Origin: Pseudoips prasinana
Lineage: Eukaryota > Arthropoda > Insecta > Lepidoptera > Nolidae
Direction of reading: 5' to 3'
Length of the DNA stretch: 64,000 bases
Assembly: GCA_951640165.1 (NCBI GenBank)
Contig: OX621240.1
Location: 5,220,713-5,284,712 of the forward strand
In this document: positions 1 through 10,934 of the stretch, one piece after another
How positions within the stretch are numbered: position 1 is the first letter of the stretch
Layout of the letters: every line of letters begins with the position of its first letter
Position numbers and translations under genes: made by a program
Notes under the pieces: model-generated
Databases searched by the model: none
Seen by the model: only the letters and a program-made list of their open reading frames with translations
Told to the model about the DNA's origin: nothing

Positions 1-540
1 GGGGACATCAAATTTATAATATTTTTAAATATATAAATACAGTTATAAGCTGTAATAATTATTTTGATATACGCAATCAAGTTAATTTTATGTAAAAATA
101 ATAAAATATATAAAGGTGTCATACAAAATATTTATAGAAATTGTACTTAAAGTTTTCATTTGTATCTGGGGACACGTCAAAATAATGCTGGCTGTTTTAT
201 TAAAATAATCTTTAAATATTCAGTTTTAACTGAATTACACTGGAATTAAGTTAAGAACGTAGTAAAATATATAAATTTTCAATTATAAGGCTATTATTAT
301 ACTAAATAAGTTGTCAAATTTCTAAAATAAAAATAAAAAGTAGAAGGACATGCCAAAATGGCAGTTGTACTAAATTTTTGGATGTCCTCTCCTAAAGGAA
401 AGTTATTTATGTTGATTAGTCATCTCTTGATTCATTCGCTTCCTCAATATTATGAACTTTACAATGAACTTTTGAAGAAACAAGTTAGTATCTTATTTAT
501 GGTTGTTTTATCTCTTTTGCACTTGTTACGAACCGTACGT
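1..540. other. No gene recognised
   Basis: AT-rich sequence. The short open frames here resemble nothing I recognise and have no splice or codon signature of a real exon. Confidence 0.6.
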
Positions 541-672
541 ATGATCTTGTCCGGGTCGCTGGAAACAGCTGGATGCGAATAGCGCAAGACCGGTAATTGT
601 GGAGATCTTTGGGGCAGGCCGTTGTCCAGCAGTGGACGTCTTTCGGCTGATATGATGATGATGATGATGATA
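541..672 (+). mobile_element. RTE-like LINE, 3' end
   Basis: Carries the end of a non-LTR retrotransposon reverse transcriptase frame (…RVAGNSWMRIAQDR-like, then the 'gtccagcagtggacg' stretch and 'cggctgatatgatgatga' tail). The same tail recurs about ten times in the window in both orientations. It is strongly 5'-truncated and ends in an ATG/GAT microsatellite, typical of RTE-clade LINEs. The best copy is at 26509-26761. Confidence 0.85.
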
Positions 673-944
673 GCACTTCTTCCCTTTTCTTGCGCTATTG
701 AGTGTCGGGCAACGTATTTCAATATTCGATTTTATACACAGTTCTTGACTTCATTATGGGAATACATATGGGGAATGGCTTATAGTTTGATAGAAGTAAG
801 TACAACCAGTTTGAAGAAAGTACAACCAGACTCAGAAGAACTATTTATGGGTCACACACATAATTGTCCTGCGTAAATAGTTTATAAGTAAGTTGTCTCC
901 AAATCATTAGAATTATCTATATAAGTACCTATGTATTTACAAAA

Positions 945-1060
945 GAAAAATAATATGTGTAGTATATCAGTTATCTGGTTTCCATAGTTCAATCTCTGCT
1001 TAGTTTGGGATCAGATGGCCGTGTATGAATAATGTCTCAGGATATTATTTTATTATATTT
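945..1060 (+). repeat. SINE-B 3' part
   Basis: Tail only: 'cagttatctggtttccatag' followed by 'tgcttagtttgggatcagat' and a 'gatattattttatta' end. The tRNA-like head is missing. From 673 to 944 and from 1061 to 1348 I see nothing except a doubled 'gaagtaagtacaacca'-like motif near 795-830. Confidence 0.7.
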
Positions 1061-1348
1061 GTATAAAATATGGTCATTATTAATAGATATTTTTATCCAA
1101 TAGCCGGCACAAATTATTCATACTATTCATAGTGTAGGCTTTGAAACTAGGTGTGTCCACGATAAGAGACGTGTCTATTGCGTAATGGACTAGGCCTGAT
1201 ATTAACTTTACATTATGCCCTTTGCATTGATAAAATACAACATTCCGTTTAATAAACAATCATTCTTTGACGGTTCATTAAAATCGTAGACGTGTTTTCA
1301 TCTGGAAATAGGATTACTCATAGTACACGACAATATATCTTTTTATAT

Positions 1349-1605
1349 CATCGTAGCCTAGTTGGTAATGCTCCTGCCTACGAAGCTGGTGGTCCTGGGT
1401 TCGAATCCGGGTAAGTGCAAATATTTGTGTGATGAGCACGAATATTTGTTTCTGAGTCATGGATGTTTTCTATGTATATAAGTATTTATCTATCCATATA
1501 AGTATGTATATCGTCGACTGGTACCCATAGTACAAGCTTTGCTTAGTTTGGGGCTAGGATGATCTGTGCGACATTGTCCCTATATATTATTATTATATAT
1601 ATATC
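1349..1605 (+). repeat. SINE-A, full length
   Basis: tRNA-derived SINE. The A box lies in 'gtagcctagttggtaatgct' and the B box in 'gggttcgaatccgg'. The body has 'gcacgaatatttgtttctga' and the tail 'agtacaagctttgcttagtt'. Four other copies lie at 30287 (-), 36457, 57265 and 60401. The AT-rich end runs into a TA microsatellite. Confidence 0.85.
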
Positions 1606-1835
1606 AGAGGGTGACATACGAGCAAGCGAGTCACCTGATGGTAAGTGATCACGGCCTTTAAAGTGAGCAAAAAGTGTTGCTGAACCCCCCCCCCCCCCCC
1701 CCAATGACGACACTACTCACACGCAGAAACACAACATTAAAATGATTAATGTCTTCTGTAAGGTGGAGGTACTTCCCTAGTCGTCTGCTGTTTGAGCGAA
1801 TTAACGCAGTGCCCTACCTCTCTTAAATTCATGTT
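1606..1835 (+). repeat. Repeat Z with poly-C tract
   Basis: Starts with 'cacctgatggtaagtgatca', a phrase shared with the copies at 3135 and (reversed) 13370, so this is a dispersed, probably LINE-derived repeat. It contains an 18-base poly-C run at 1685-1702. The right part ('ggtggaggtacttccc') matches the 13370 copy. Confidence 0.65.
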
Positions 1836-2379
1836 ATAGAAAGCTATACCTATACAGTGTATCTGTAACATATATTACAGTTAACTCTCCAAGACAACAA
1901 TTCAATAAATGGGAATATAAGAAAACCGATAAGCGGACGCTCGATATGTAGTTTCATTAATAAACTTCTTGTACATGTACTTTTTTATTTATAATTATAA
2001 CACTTCCGCATTCTAATGACGTATAGGTATACTTTTTGTTTAAACCGATTTGACATTTCTTGTGTTAATTTAGTTATTTGTCTGTATGAGACATTGTATA
2101 TAGATACAAAACCTACCTTAAAAATCAAACAAAATTATTTTAATTTTTGAATTATAGCATTCAAGATTTGAAAAGTCAAGACATACAGATATAGTTAGCA
2201 TATTTTGACAGTTGACACCTAGGAATTGGACCTCTATTTCAAAATTACCTACACAATTAGGTATATTTTATTACCATTAAAAATAGAGGAGTTACAGAAC
2301 GGAATTACATAAAACTCGAAAATTCGAAATTAATTTATGATTTATAATCCTAAAAACACATAGGCTATGATTATGATTA
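1836..2379. other. No gene recognised
   Basis: AT-rich, with no repeat or exon I can identify. Confidence 0.55.
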
Positions 2380-2690
2380 TGAATTTATTTATAATATGTA
2401 TGTATTTAGAAATATATAGGTATTATTAGGTTTCTGGTTGCCATAGTACAGGTTTTGTCTAGTGTGGGATCAGATCTTTTTCGTTTGTAATCGCCCAACA
2501 TGGCTTAACGACTGTTACCAAACGACTAGAACCGGGACCGGGACCTTAACGTGGGAGTTGTCTTTATAAAATAAAAAAATAAATAGTATTTTTATCAGTT
2601 GTCTGATTGCCATATAACAAGTTCTGCCTTGTTTGGGATCAGATGGCCGTGTGTTAATGGTCGTAAGATATTTATGTATTTACGTTATTT
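2380..2690 (+). repeat. SINE-B tails and SINE-C tail fragment
   Basis: Two SINE-B tails (about 2380-2480 and 2590-2690, each with 'tttgggatcagat' or a close variant) flank a SINE-C-type end near 2525-2575 ('ggagttgtctttataaaata'). A small graveyard of truncated SINEs. The following 2691-2919 holds no recognisable feature. Confidence 0.6.
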
Positions 2691-2919
2691 ATTTGAGCTT
2701 ACTCTGCGCGCGTTTACTCTGTACAGTTTTTGTAGTCCGCTGGGTTCCTTTCATTCGACCTTGCGGCGTGATACAATACTACAAGCCGCGAATTTACCAA
2801 CTTATTAATTGCCACTTGTTTCCAATTATGTGAATGTGTGTTGCTGCCTTGCTAGAATGGACGGCCGTTTTAAAAAGCAACGTTTGTTTTGATTAAGTCT
2901 TAATGTAGCATATTTTTTT

Positions 2920-3108
2920 TTTGACAAGTCTACACTAGGGAATCTGATCCCTGTGTCGCGGGGTACTTCAAAAACATATAATAGACGGACACAAATTACA
3001 TCCAGACTCACTCTTGTGGCCCACAAATAGTATTCCGGCGCGGGACTGGAACCAGCGACACGAAGCGGCGAGTCGACTGTCCTAGCCGCTGCGCCACACG
3101 TGCAGTCA
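2920..3108 (-). repeat. SINE-C, near full length
   Basis: Reverse complement of a tRNA-derived SINE: head 'gcacgtgtggcgcagcggct', B box around 3045-3056, then 'gtaccccgcgacacagggat' and a 'gtcaaaaaaaaa' end. A long frame across it (2826-3155) is an artefact of the repeat. Confidence 0.85.
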
Positions 3109-3134
3109 AATTTGATCATAGGGTTTTGTTTTTT

Positions 3135-3450
3135 AAATAAGAGAGAGACTAACAAGCAAGTGTGGTACCTGATGGTAAGTGATCATTACCGCCCATGTAC
3201 ACTCGCAACATCAGAGGAATTGCAGGTGCGTTGCCGGCCTTTAAAAAAGTCAGCAAACAAATGCGCTCTCAAATCCTCAATCGGAGTAGAGGCCGTCTTC
3301 GTATTAAGGTAGAGCGACAGTTGCACAACTTGTCCTTGAAAAGTAATGACCATAATCTCCCCGTCAGTGACTGCCTAGAGTCAAGATTCGAACCCCAAAC
3401 CCTCCGGTGTGGGTACTTAGTTTGTAGTTTTATTTGCTAGGCGGTTACAG
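3135..3450 (+). repeat. Repeat Z, long copy
   Basis: Begins with 'gagagagactaacaagcaag' and 'acctgatggtaagtgatca', followed by 'gcaggtgcgttgccggcctt', the standard head of a dispersed lepidopteran repeat also present at 1606 and, reversed, at 13370. The last 80 bases contain a degenerate B-box-like 'attcgaacccc'. Confidence 0.65.
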
Positions 3451-4047
3451 CCCACGCTCGCCTTTATTGTCCAGTGCAGCAGTGAATAGATACTAAGCTA
3501 ACAGTATCTTAAAAAAACAAAAACAAGTTCATTATTTATGTGGCGTCTTTTATCAGAAGTTTAACTATTGGCGTAATTTACTTCTCCATGTGTCTTATTT
3601 ATTTCTCCATGTCATTGGGTGACATGACTCTAGACGTAATTTTTGAAATTCTTTTATCTTTACGTCTATTTTAGTCCAACCAATTCTACCCTTCCATTTT
3701 AGTTCAATTTCATTCCAAATATTTCACCTTGCTAAGATTTTGGTTCAATTACAAAATGTGCCAGTTACATAACAAATTCGAATTTAGAACAGAATTCGAT
3801 CTCAGTATATGCCATCACATTTACGTTGGCAATTGTCCTGGAAAATTGATCGGTTTTTTCAGCAGGTTTACGAATTACGACGACGCCGCAGGCAGAAATC
3901 ACATTATCTTCCTATCTTCAAGTAATTTTATTACTAATTCTTCAAGACATTTTGTTGCTTGAAATATTAAGCTAAGTGTAGTTGATGCTATTTTTTTGAA
4001 AAGACCGTTGTCATTGTCTTACTGTAGATACATACAATAAACGGACA
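3451..4047. other. No gene recognised
   Basis: No exon or known repeat seen. An open frame at 3729-3962 has no recognisable protein similarity. Confidence 0.55.
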
Positions 4048-4290
4048 CAATTTTTTTTAAAGACAAAGCCCGCACTAGCCAAATTAATCCCTGTGTCGCG
4101 GGGTACTTTAGAAACATACAATAGACGGACACAAATTACATCCAGACTCAGCACAACTATTTCGGGTCACACAAATAGTTTTCCGGCGTGGGAATCGAAC
4201 CCGGGACATACTAGGCAGAAATAGATTAGAGCCTGTACTATGGCAACCAGACAACTGATAAACATACTTATATATTTTTAAATACATACA
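4048..4290 (-). repeat. SINE-C fused to SINE-B tail
   Basis: 4048-4208 is a SINE-C lacking its tRNA head (it stops just past the B box, 'ggaatcgaacccgggac'). 4209-4290 is a reversed SINE-B tail ('gcctgtactatggcaaccag'). The join suggests a chimera or one SINE inserted in another. Confidence 0.7.
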
Positions 4291-4292
4291 TA

Positions 4293-4477
4293 TCACACTA
4301 ATATTATAAAGGCGAAAGTTTGTGAGTGCGTGAGTGTGTATGTTTGTTAGTCTTTAACGCAAAAACTACCGGACGGATTTTAATGAAACTTTGTAGTAAT
4401 ATAGCTTATATATCCAAATAACACATAGGCTATAATTTATAAAGTTCAACGCGGATAAAACCACGGGGCATAGCTAG
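4293..4477 (+). mobile_element. Helitron-1 (Lep1-like), 185 bp
   Basis: Starts TC ('tcacactaatattataaagg') and ends CTAG ('ccacggggcatagctag'). The middle has 'cgcaaaaactaccggacgga' and 'aataacacataggctataat'. TC…CTRR ends with a GC-rich hairpin just before CTAG fit non-autonomous Helitrons. The family resembles Lep1 of Lepidoptera as I remember it; that name is not verified. Confidence 0.8.
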
Positions 4478-5277
4478 TTAAATAAAGTAAATGACACTCA
4501 GACACAGAAGAAATAATCGCATGGGACAGTTAGGTAACACGACCCGAAAATATTAAAATAATTTAATATAAATACAAAGTTTTATTTTTTAACAAAATTT
4601 ATGTTTTTTCTAACTTTTTTGATATTTTACATTCACAATAATGTGATATAAGATGAATGGAAATATAGGTTCAAAAAGTATACACTTGAATTGATTACTT
4701 TCTCCTTCTATTAAGTCGGTTAATAATAACGTTTTATGTTCATAGTTAACAATGTCAACAAACTGTTAACAGTTAATTAAATCAGTCTAAGTCAAAGGTG
4801 TACCTACAACTAGCGACATCTATCATCCCATTAGGTACAACAAAACAAAGTTACACATTTATTTTCTACACCCACCAATGCCTATAAAATTTCGTCTGCG
4901 GTAACATCTTCTCAGCTGCAAGCTATTCTTTCGAGGGCCCATTCACGTTAAAGTACCCTTAAAGGAACCCAAATCGGTCCTACAATTCCATATGGCTATA
5001 AAAACAATAACCTCCCCCATAACAGAGTAAATACAGACACAAGCTTCCAACTGCTTTTAGAGAAAAGCGATACTCAGTATCTGGGTTGTGGTAACTAGAA
5101 GTAAACAATTATTGTTTATTATTATCTCCAACTAATTTGTGTTTGCGCACAAATTTGATTGTGCGTGATAGTGTATAAATAATGGTTGTTCTCATATATG
5201 TCAATATAAGAACAAACATATTCAATAAATAATATTCAATATTTTACAAAGTATAGTTTGTGGAAAAATATTTTAGA
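4478..5277. other. No gene recognised
   Basis: Unannotated AT-rich sequence. The GC-richer patch near 4930-5050 has no open frame or repeat that I recognise. Confidence 0.55.
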
Positions 5278-5444
5278 CTAGCTGTGCCCCACCGTTTCTC
5301 CCGCGTTAAACTATATAAATTATAACCTATGTGTCTTTGGATGTATAAGCTATATTACTACAAAGTTTCAACAAATTCCGTTCCAAACGAGTTCCAAATA
5401 ACAGTAACAACTCACAAACTTCCGCATTCATAATTTTAGTAGGA
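5278..5444 (-). mobile_element. Helitron-1 (Lep1-like)
   Basis: Reverse copy: 'ctagctgtgccccaccgttt' at the left and 'cataattttagtagga' at the right, with the middle slightly rearranged ('aaacgagttccaaataacag'). Older and more mutated than the 7907 copy. Confidence 0.75.
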
Positions 5445-5905
5445 TAAGGTATTTTAAAAATGTAATAAATGATTTCGTAAAATATTTCAGATAATTTTTA
5501 AACATTTTCGTATAGGTACCAACGGTAGTCATTAAAAGATAAGCCAGATCCTTCCTCAAAATATTTCAGAATAGTTGTTAAAAGCTAAACAAAATGCTTC
5601 CATAATTCGGAATTATCGTTAAAACATGAAGAAAATGCTTCCACCAAATATTTCAGAGTAACTATTAAAAGATGAAAGATGCAGTTTTTTATTGGAGTAC
5701 CAGCTAATAGTGCCTAAATTTGCTACGAGTACCTTCGTGTTAGTACACTGCCGTTCCTCGTAAGGGACAACTTACTATTTGTGTGGTAGTAGTAATAGGT
5801 CTGGGTGTGTTTTGTGTCTGCGAATTGTATGTTTATAAATACAGGGATTTATTTACATTTTGCCGGCGTTGACAATTAACGGAAAAATTCAACAATTTCA
5901 TAATC
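5445..5905. other. No gene recognised
   Basis: The phrases 'aaaatatttcaga' and 'ttaaaagatgaa/aagctaaa' recur loosely three or four times between 5475 and 5680, an old degenerate tandem array with about 60-bp spacing. Nothing else seen. Confidence 0.5.
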
Positions 5906-6235
5906 CTTTTCTTCTTCTTAGCGTTTCGATGGCAAACTCGTAAATTTTTTGTGGCCCAAAGCGTGGCCACACTGATTGCCCTGCTTGTGGTATTTCTAAG
6001 ATCCTACCCTGGACATATGGCAGGACAGGCTGGGCATGCTATTAGATAGGCCATAGATTGGACCGATGCTCCGCAAATACAGTCCATTTTGGGACTGCTC
6101 GATAGTCCCCAACTAGACATGTTTTCTTTGCTTCAGCCCACCTGAGTCCGGAGTCTGTTTAGGGACTTCCAGGTCGGCCACGGTAATTGATGTCCAGGCG
6201 AGAGACTTTCGGAAGGCGAGACAAACTGATCCAGC
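5906..6235 (+). repeat. Repeat F
   Basis: GC-richer block beginning 'cttcttagcgtttcgatggc'. The same start recurs at 57229, where it is split by a SINE. Phrases such as 'catatggcaggacaggctgg' and 'gtccaggcgagagactttcg' suggest a LINE-derived fragment, but I cannot assign the family. Confidence 0.55.
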
Positions 6236-6740
6236 AATGATTTATAATCCTATTTATCTATCTTTACCTACCTTAAACAGAACGAAAAATTTTAATCAAC
6301 ATTATTTTCCTCGACGAAAGTCTCATTTGTCATAATTTTTCTGTAATCAGTACCGCTGTTATTGTTTGTTTGATAGTGATTTTTTATTAAAACCGCTTCA
6401 GGCGAAGTCCTTATATTTTCACTTGCAACAGAATTTATGCCTAGTTATTTTTTTTGCTCTAGATCACGGATTTTTAATGATGCAGATTCAAAAGTAAAAG
6501 TACAATAAAACATACAGCAAAATACGAAAAAAAAATGCTATATTATAATGCTAGATGTTTTAATTCAATTTTAATGGAAAAATGGCGCAGGATGCCGCGA
6601 TCAGCAATGTAGAGTCATACTTGACAATTAAATACAAGTAGTGACATCTAGCTCCAGTACAAAGAAGTAAGGGCCCATTTGCGCAAGATTTAAATATACA
6701 GTAATGTAGAAATAAACAGTACAATGTTAGTATGAGAAAG
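6236..6740. other. No gene recognised
   Basis: AT-rich, no recognisable exon or repeat. Confidence 0.55.
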
Positions 6741-6803
6741 GTCTTTGGATGAGGCCTTGGTCCAGCAGTGGACATATTTCGGCTGATAAGATGATGATGA
6801 TGA
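6741..6803 (+). mobile_element. RTE-like LINE, last 60 bp
   Basis: Only the 3' tail: 'gtctttggatgaggccttgg', 'tccagcagtgga' and 'cggctgataagatgatgatg'. A very short 5'-truncated insertion. Confidence 0.8.
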
Positions 6804-7050
6804 AGTACATGGGACCAAAATTTCACCTATTGAAAGAAAAATAACGATTCTCAAGCAACAGAGAAATAACGTAACATACATAAATAAAATACTCAATCTT
6901 TTAAAGTCTTTTAAATATCTTTAAAGTCGGTCAGGAGTGGGCTTATCACCATAATAATTAAGGAACTTTAAATCAACACTGAAATAAAACTTAACGCTGT
7001 TTTGAGCCATGAAATAAATGTAACTCCATATTGTTGAAACATTTTCATAG

Positions 7051-7290
7051 CCTGGGACATTATTTACACACGGCAATCTGATCCCAAACTAAGCAGAGTT
7101 TGTGCTATGGACACCAGATAATTGATAAACTACATATACTACTTTTCGTAAATACGTACTTATATACATAATTACACCCAGAATTAGGACAAACAGACAT
7201 GTGTCTAGACAAATAACTGTCCTGAGTGGGTATCGAACCCACGACCTCCGGCGTGCCAAGCATTTGCCAACCACGCCAACAGCCCCGTTA
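7051..7290 (-). repeat. SINE-B, full length
   Basis: Reverse orientation. The tRNA-like head is at the right ('ggcgtggttggcaaatgctt', B box 'gggttcgatacccac') and the tail at the left ('agactctgcttagttt'-type with 'atctgatcccaaactaagca'). Confidence 0.85.
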
Positions 7291-7906
7291 AGTTATAAAT
7301 GTTCTAATAATGCGCAATGTTCCCTAATTAATTTAACAAAATGTTTGAAACTCGAGTTCGAGTATTTATATCCCAAAGTAGCTTTAACAGATAACCGATG
7401 ATTTTATACTGAAGCTACATACAAACTTCTATCCAATAATCCATATTTAACGAGGCCAGAAAGCTGGATTAAAGCATCATTCGTGTACTCAACAAATAAT
7501 GAGGCGAACTTATCCCTCGAAACTTCGACTTCAATTCCTGCATACTCTAATTATACTTTTTAAAAGGGATCGCTTGTAGAAGTTTGTTTTACGATTTTTT
7601 CCAAGTAGATTTGGTTGGGCTCGGGTGTGTTTTAATATTTTATGTGATAAAGACGGAAACAAAGTGGGAGGGACGGATTTCTTTGAAATGTTTATTTGGC
7701 AATATGTACCAACCGATCCCGTCACTAGAATATGCAGAGTTTCTGTTTAAAGTAGAACAGCTTGAGGTAAGCGCTTGATGCAGATTGATTTTTCTGTGTC
7801 CTTCTATATTTGAAGATAATAATTTAACCCGTGTCAATCAACACAAGTAAAATGTTGCAACATAGAATCTCATATTGCTATAGAAATTACAATTATATCG
7901 AAAAAA
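7291..7906. other. No gene recognised
   Basis: Overlapping short frames on both strands at 7530-7840 look attractive by length only; no domain or splice signal supports them. Confidence 0.5.
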
Positions 7907-8237
7907 TCCTACTAATATTATAAATGCGAAAGTTTGTGAGTATGGATGGATGTATGAACGTTTGTTACTCTTTCACGCAAAAACTACCAAACGGATTTTG
8001 ATGAAACTTTGTAGTAATATAGGTTATGCCTCGGCGGTTTACCAGCGTTAAACTTTATAAATTATAGCCTATTTCTTAATCCAGGGTGTCAGCTAACTCC
8101 ATAGCAAATTTTATTGAAATCGCTCCAGCCGTTTAGACGTGTAGAAGTAACAAACAGTATTAGTGTTATATATACAAATAACACATAGGCTATAATTTAT
8201 AAAGCTTAACGCAAGTAAAACCGCGGGGCACAGCTAG
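7907..8237 (+). mobile_element. Helitron-1 with internal foreign segment
   Basis: Clean ends: 'tcctactaatattataaatg' and 'accgcggggcacagctag'. Between 'gtagtaatataggttatg' and 'aacacataggctataattta' about 130 bp are inserted, beginning 'cctcggcggtttaccagcgt' and resembling a reversed piece of another Helitron-like repeat. A composite element. Confidence 0.8.
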
Positions 8238-8353
8238 TGTATAATAAAAACAAAAATAATTTATAGCAGAAATGTAATGGTTATATAATGCCTTAAAATT
8301 CATAATGCCTACAAAAAAGGGGTAAAAAAGCCTTCTTGTATATTAACTACCTT

Positions 8354-8810
8354 CTTTTTTCTTCTTTACCATATGGGCAGTGGTTACCCTTGTATCAGAG
8401 TTGTAAAAAGGTCCAGTAAACCACTGATATGATTTAATGAATACAACCGGGACTGACAGTTTAACGTACCCTCTATAGAACAGAAACACTCAGAAATTAA
8501 ACCACTTTGACAGTCACCACACTTTATTCACACACGGCAATCTTATCGCAAACTAAGCACAGCTTCTACTGTGGAAACCAGATATCTGATATTTACGTTT
8601 ACTACTTTTCTTTTGTAAATACATACTTATATCGATAATTACACCCCGACGTATTCATGCAAACAAATATATGTCTTGGGTGGGAATCGAACCCATAACT
8701 AGTGGCTTGAAAGGCAAGCATTTACCAACCATGCGAACCGGCCCGTCTCTATAAACTGCTCACATGCCTAGGTGCCTAACCTCACCAATCATTTACGCCA
8801 TATCACTGGC
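8354..8810 (-). repeat. Repeat E split by a SINE-B
   Basis: Repeat E (reverse: 'gggcagtggttacccttgta' to 'accactttgacagtcacc') stops near 8513 and resumes near 8752 ('cctaggtgcctaacctcacc'). The gap holds a complete reversed SINE-B (8514-8751; B box 'gggaatcgaacccat'). Uninterrupted E is seen at 53402. Confidence 0.75.
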
Positions 8811-9784
8811 TATGTCAACTAAAACATAGTCCTGTAAATATGTATAAGCTTGCTAGTACTTCAAACTAGGTATCCATTTTATACGTGTCTGTATAATCTC
8901 AATACTAGGGTCGTCTCGTATCGCTGATGCATTATTCATAGGAGTGACGTGTTGACGGCCAACTGAAATTGTAATCTTGAAGTGAAGGCTAGGTTAGAAT
9001 GGGAGCGGGTTGTAGAACGTCGTTTTTAGATGAGTGCTGATAATATATTTAAATATACATATTTAGTCAGCTCTAGAACTTATTGTTGCGTATGTCATTA
9101 TATTATCTAAATATGCATAGAATAAAATGATAGTAACAACCCAGATGATTAACAGAGCGGTTCGTAACATACATAATTTATAAAATGATGTCCAAAGTCT
9201 AGCAAAGCAGATATACAAATATAGATTAGCCAAATGTGAAAGATTCTACGAATATTCTCGAACTGCATAAGTTATCTAAAATAATAAATGTACTACTTTA
9301 TGTTAGTTGGTCATTTTCAGTATTTTAAGGCAGAGGACCTTACAAACGCACTCTATTATGTAACATAATCGTCATCTGTATTTTCAGTCAGGAAGCCTTA
9401 AATATTTTAAGGCCTTTAAGGCGAAACTAAAACAATAATAGATTTAATAAATTGTCATTATTTATTTATTTGTCGACTAAAGCTACAATATCATAAACAT
9501 TAACAATTCACAAAGAAACATTTATAACAATGGTCACTGATGCATATGACATGAACGGTGTACATAATAATTTCCACATTTAACAATTAATATATATCGG
9601 CGCAACAACATTACTTAACCAAAAACAAATGCGTCATAGGAGTAGTTTTAAGTCTTTGTTTAAATTACTCTTAAATAGTTAGTTAAACTTAATGAATTTA
9701 GTGTTAAAAATCAAGTTACGATTTATAAACCATCTTAACATTTGTACAATTGATGATTTCAATAGTTTAATTTACATTCGTTCA
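8811..9784. other. Upstream flank, no gene recognised
   Basis: AT-rich, almost repeat-free sequence immediately upstream of the predicted chitinase promoter. No exon seen. Confidence 0.5.
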
Positions 9785-9828
9785 TCGAACAAAGAAAATA
9801 CGTAACATGTTTGTCGCCGCACATTTCG

Positions 9829-9867
9829 TATAAATACGGCCGACGTGTCGAGTACAAATCACTTTCG
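9829..9867 (+). promoter_or_regulatory. Predicted TATA + initiator core promoter
   Basis: A perfect TATAAATA at 9829-9836 is followed 32 bases downstream by an initiator-like 'atcactt' (A at 9861). A locally CpG-rich stretch lies just after (9867-9896, 'cgctcgagccgtcggaccgt'), unusual for this AT-rich region. The spacing is what a TATA/Inr promoter requires. The start site is inferred from sequence only; it fits because the next good ATG opens a frame that splices in phase to the chitinase signal-anchor exon. Confidence 0.5.
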
Positions 9868-9957
9868 CTCGAGCCGTCGGACCGTACGGATCACCTTGTA
9901 TCGAAGATTGTTATGGAATAAAACTTCACGAAACATATTTTGGGTTTTACTATCGCC

Positions 9958-10005
9958 ATGAGTAAACAACCTTCAGTGGATAACCAACGAGCAGATAATA
10001 GTGAC
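9958..10005 (+). CDS. Cht7: Predicted first coding exon of group III chitinase
   Basis: The ATG at 9958 is in a good context (GCCATGA), 97 bases below the predicted start site; the frame above it is closed by TAA at 9919. It encodes 16 polar residues beginning MSKQPSVDNQ and can end at a GAC|gtcagt donor (10005/10006) in phase 0, matching the phase-0 start of the exon at 12760. Joined, this gives a short hydrophilic N-terminal tail before a membrane anchor, as expected for a type II membrane protein. A tiny upstream ORF (ATG GAA TAA, 9913-9921) lies in the leader. The donor is only fair (C at +3). If unspliced, the frame closes at 10096-10098 after 46 codons. The alternative start is the ATG at 12736. 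The exon is inferred, not certain. Confidence 0.45.
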
Positions 10006-10024
10006 GTCAGTCTTGCTGACGTCA
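10002..10024. promoter_or_regulatory. Pair of CRE palindromes
   Basis: Two perfect TGACGTCA octamers (10002-10009 and 10017-10024) are 15 bases apart centre to centre. TGACGTCA is the consensus for CREB/ATF-type bZIP factors. They lie about 140-160 bases below the predicted start site and overlap the predicted first donor, so they could be an intronic enhancer, or a coincidence of the GAC-GTC codons. Confidence 0.4.
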
Positions 10025-10098
10025 TCATGACTAAAGACAACGATACCCCCGTTTCTCCGTTATATACAATTAGATTTAAATACAAAATTATAAATTAA

Positions 10099-10734
10099 AG
10101 TTGAAAGGTCTAGTCGCTACATAATTCTAACTATAAGAGTAAATGGCATACTTCAAATGTATACATGATTTTTATAATTATATATAGCCCTGAATTAAGG
10201 TAAAACCACTCAACTAGCGACAAACCCAATCGATTCCAAGTAACGATCACATTGTATTGGAACATTTTCCACTACTAGCGCCTTTCATTTGAGTACAGTT
10301 TAATTCCTGCAATTTATTTGTACCTATATACTAGAGTGCTGTCTTGAAAATAAGTCATATATAAAAAAATTGACAATAAGTATGAAATAGAGTATCAAGC
10401 TAGTATATATTAAAATAAATTGTCAATGACTATTAAAAAATATCCCTAAGTAAGAAATAAAATAAAGATATCGCTAGCAGTATGACCTATACGCAAGTCC
10501 TGTCACAAAATCCACTTACGAAAATATTAAAGTGGGGAGGACTGACAAGGTATGACAAAATATTATTTTTGTCACAAACACAGATATACTAAGTTAGTAC
10601 GCACAACGGGTTCTTATAGAGTAGTGGATTGATTCTCTTATGCGAGTACTTATATATATATACAGATAGCCAGTTGTATTTAGGTCCTCAATGTACCCGA
10701 TAATTGTAATCATCATAATCATTTAACCTAAGGA
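10099..10734. other. Intron 1, no feature recognised
   Basis: AT-rich with a short TA microsatellite near 10650-10665. No exon or known repeat. Confidence 0.5.
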
Positions 10735-10895
10735 CGTCCACTCCTGGACAAAGCCGTCCCAAAATGACGGTTTGTTGATTACAGCATGATGGTCAGAGTT
10801 GTTACCTGATTTCTGGTAGATATTCCTATGGGATGGTGATATTCGTTGCCGTCAGCTACATAGCACGCAACTTGTTGTTCAGGGGTATTTTAAGA
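10735..10895 (-). repeat. Degenerate SINE-R / RTE-tailed repeat
   Basis: Reverse copy: 'aggacgtccactcctggaca' is the shared RTE-type tail, and further right 'ttctggtagatattcct' matches the SINE-R body seen at 29621 and 63287. The middle is much diverged. Confidence 0.55.
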
Positions 10896-10934
10896 CCTAT
10901 TACGTTCTGTTTATTCATTCAATTCTAAAGTCAG

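Noticed and set aside
459..876. Overlapping frames of 74-87 codons on both strands
   Set aside because: They run through the RTE-like LINE tail; poly-Met and poly-Ile stretches come from the (ATG)n microsatellite.
1370..1420. Possible tRNA gene (A and B boxes)
   Set aside because: Same head occurs in five dispersed copies with a shared non-tRNA body; it is a tRNA-derived SINE. No convincing cloverleaf with paired acceptor stem.
9891..10085. 64-codon reverse frame across the promoter
   Set aside because: Antisense to the predicted first exon, with no recognisable domain.
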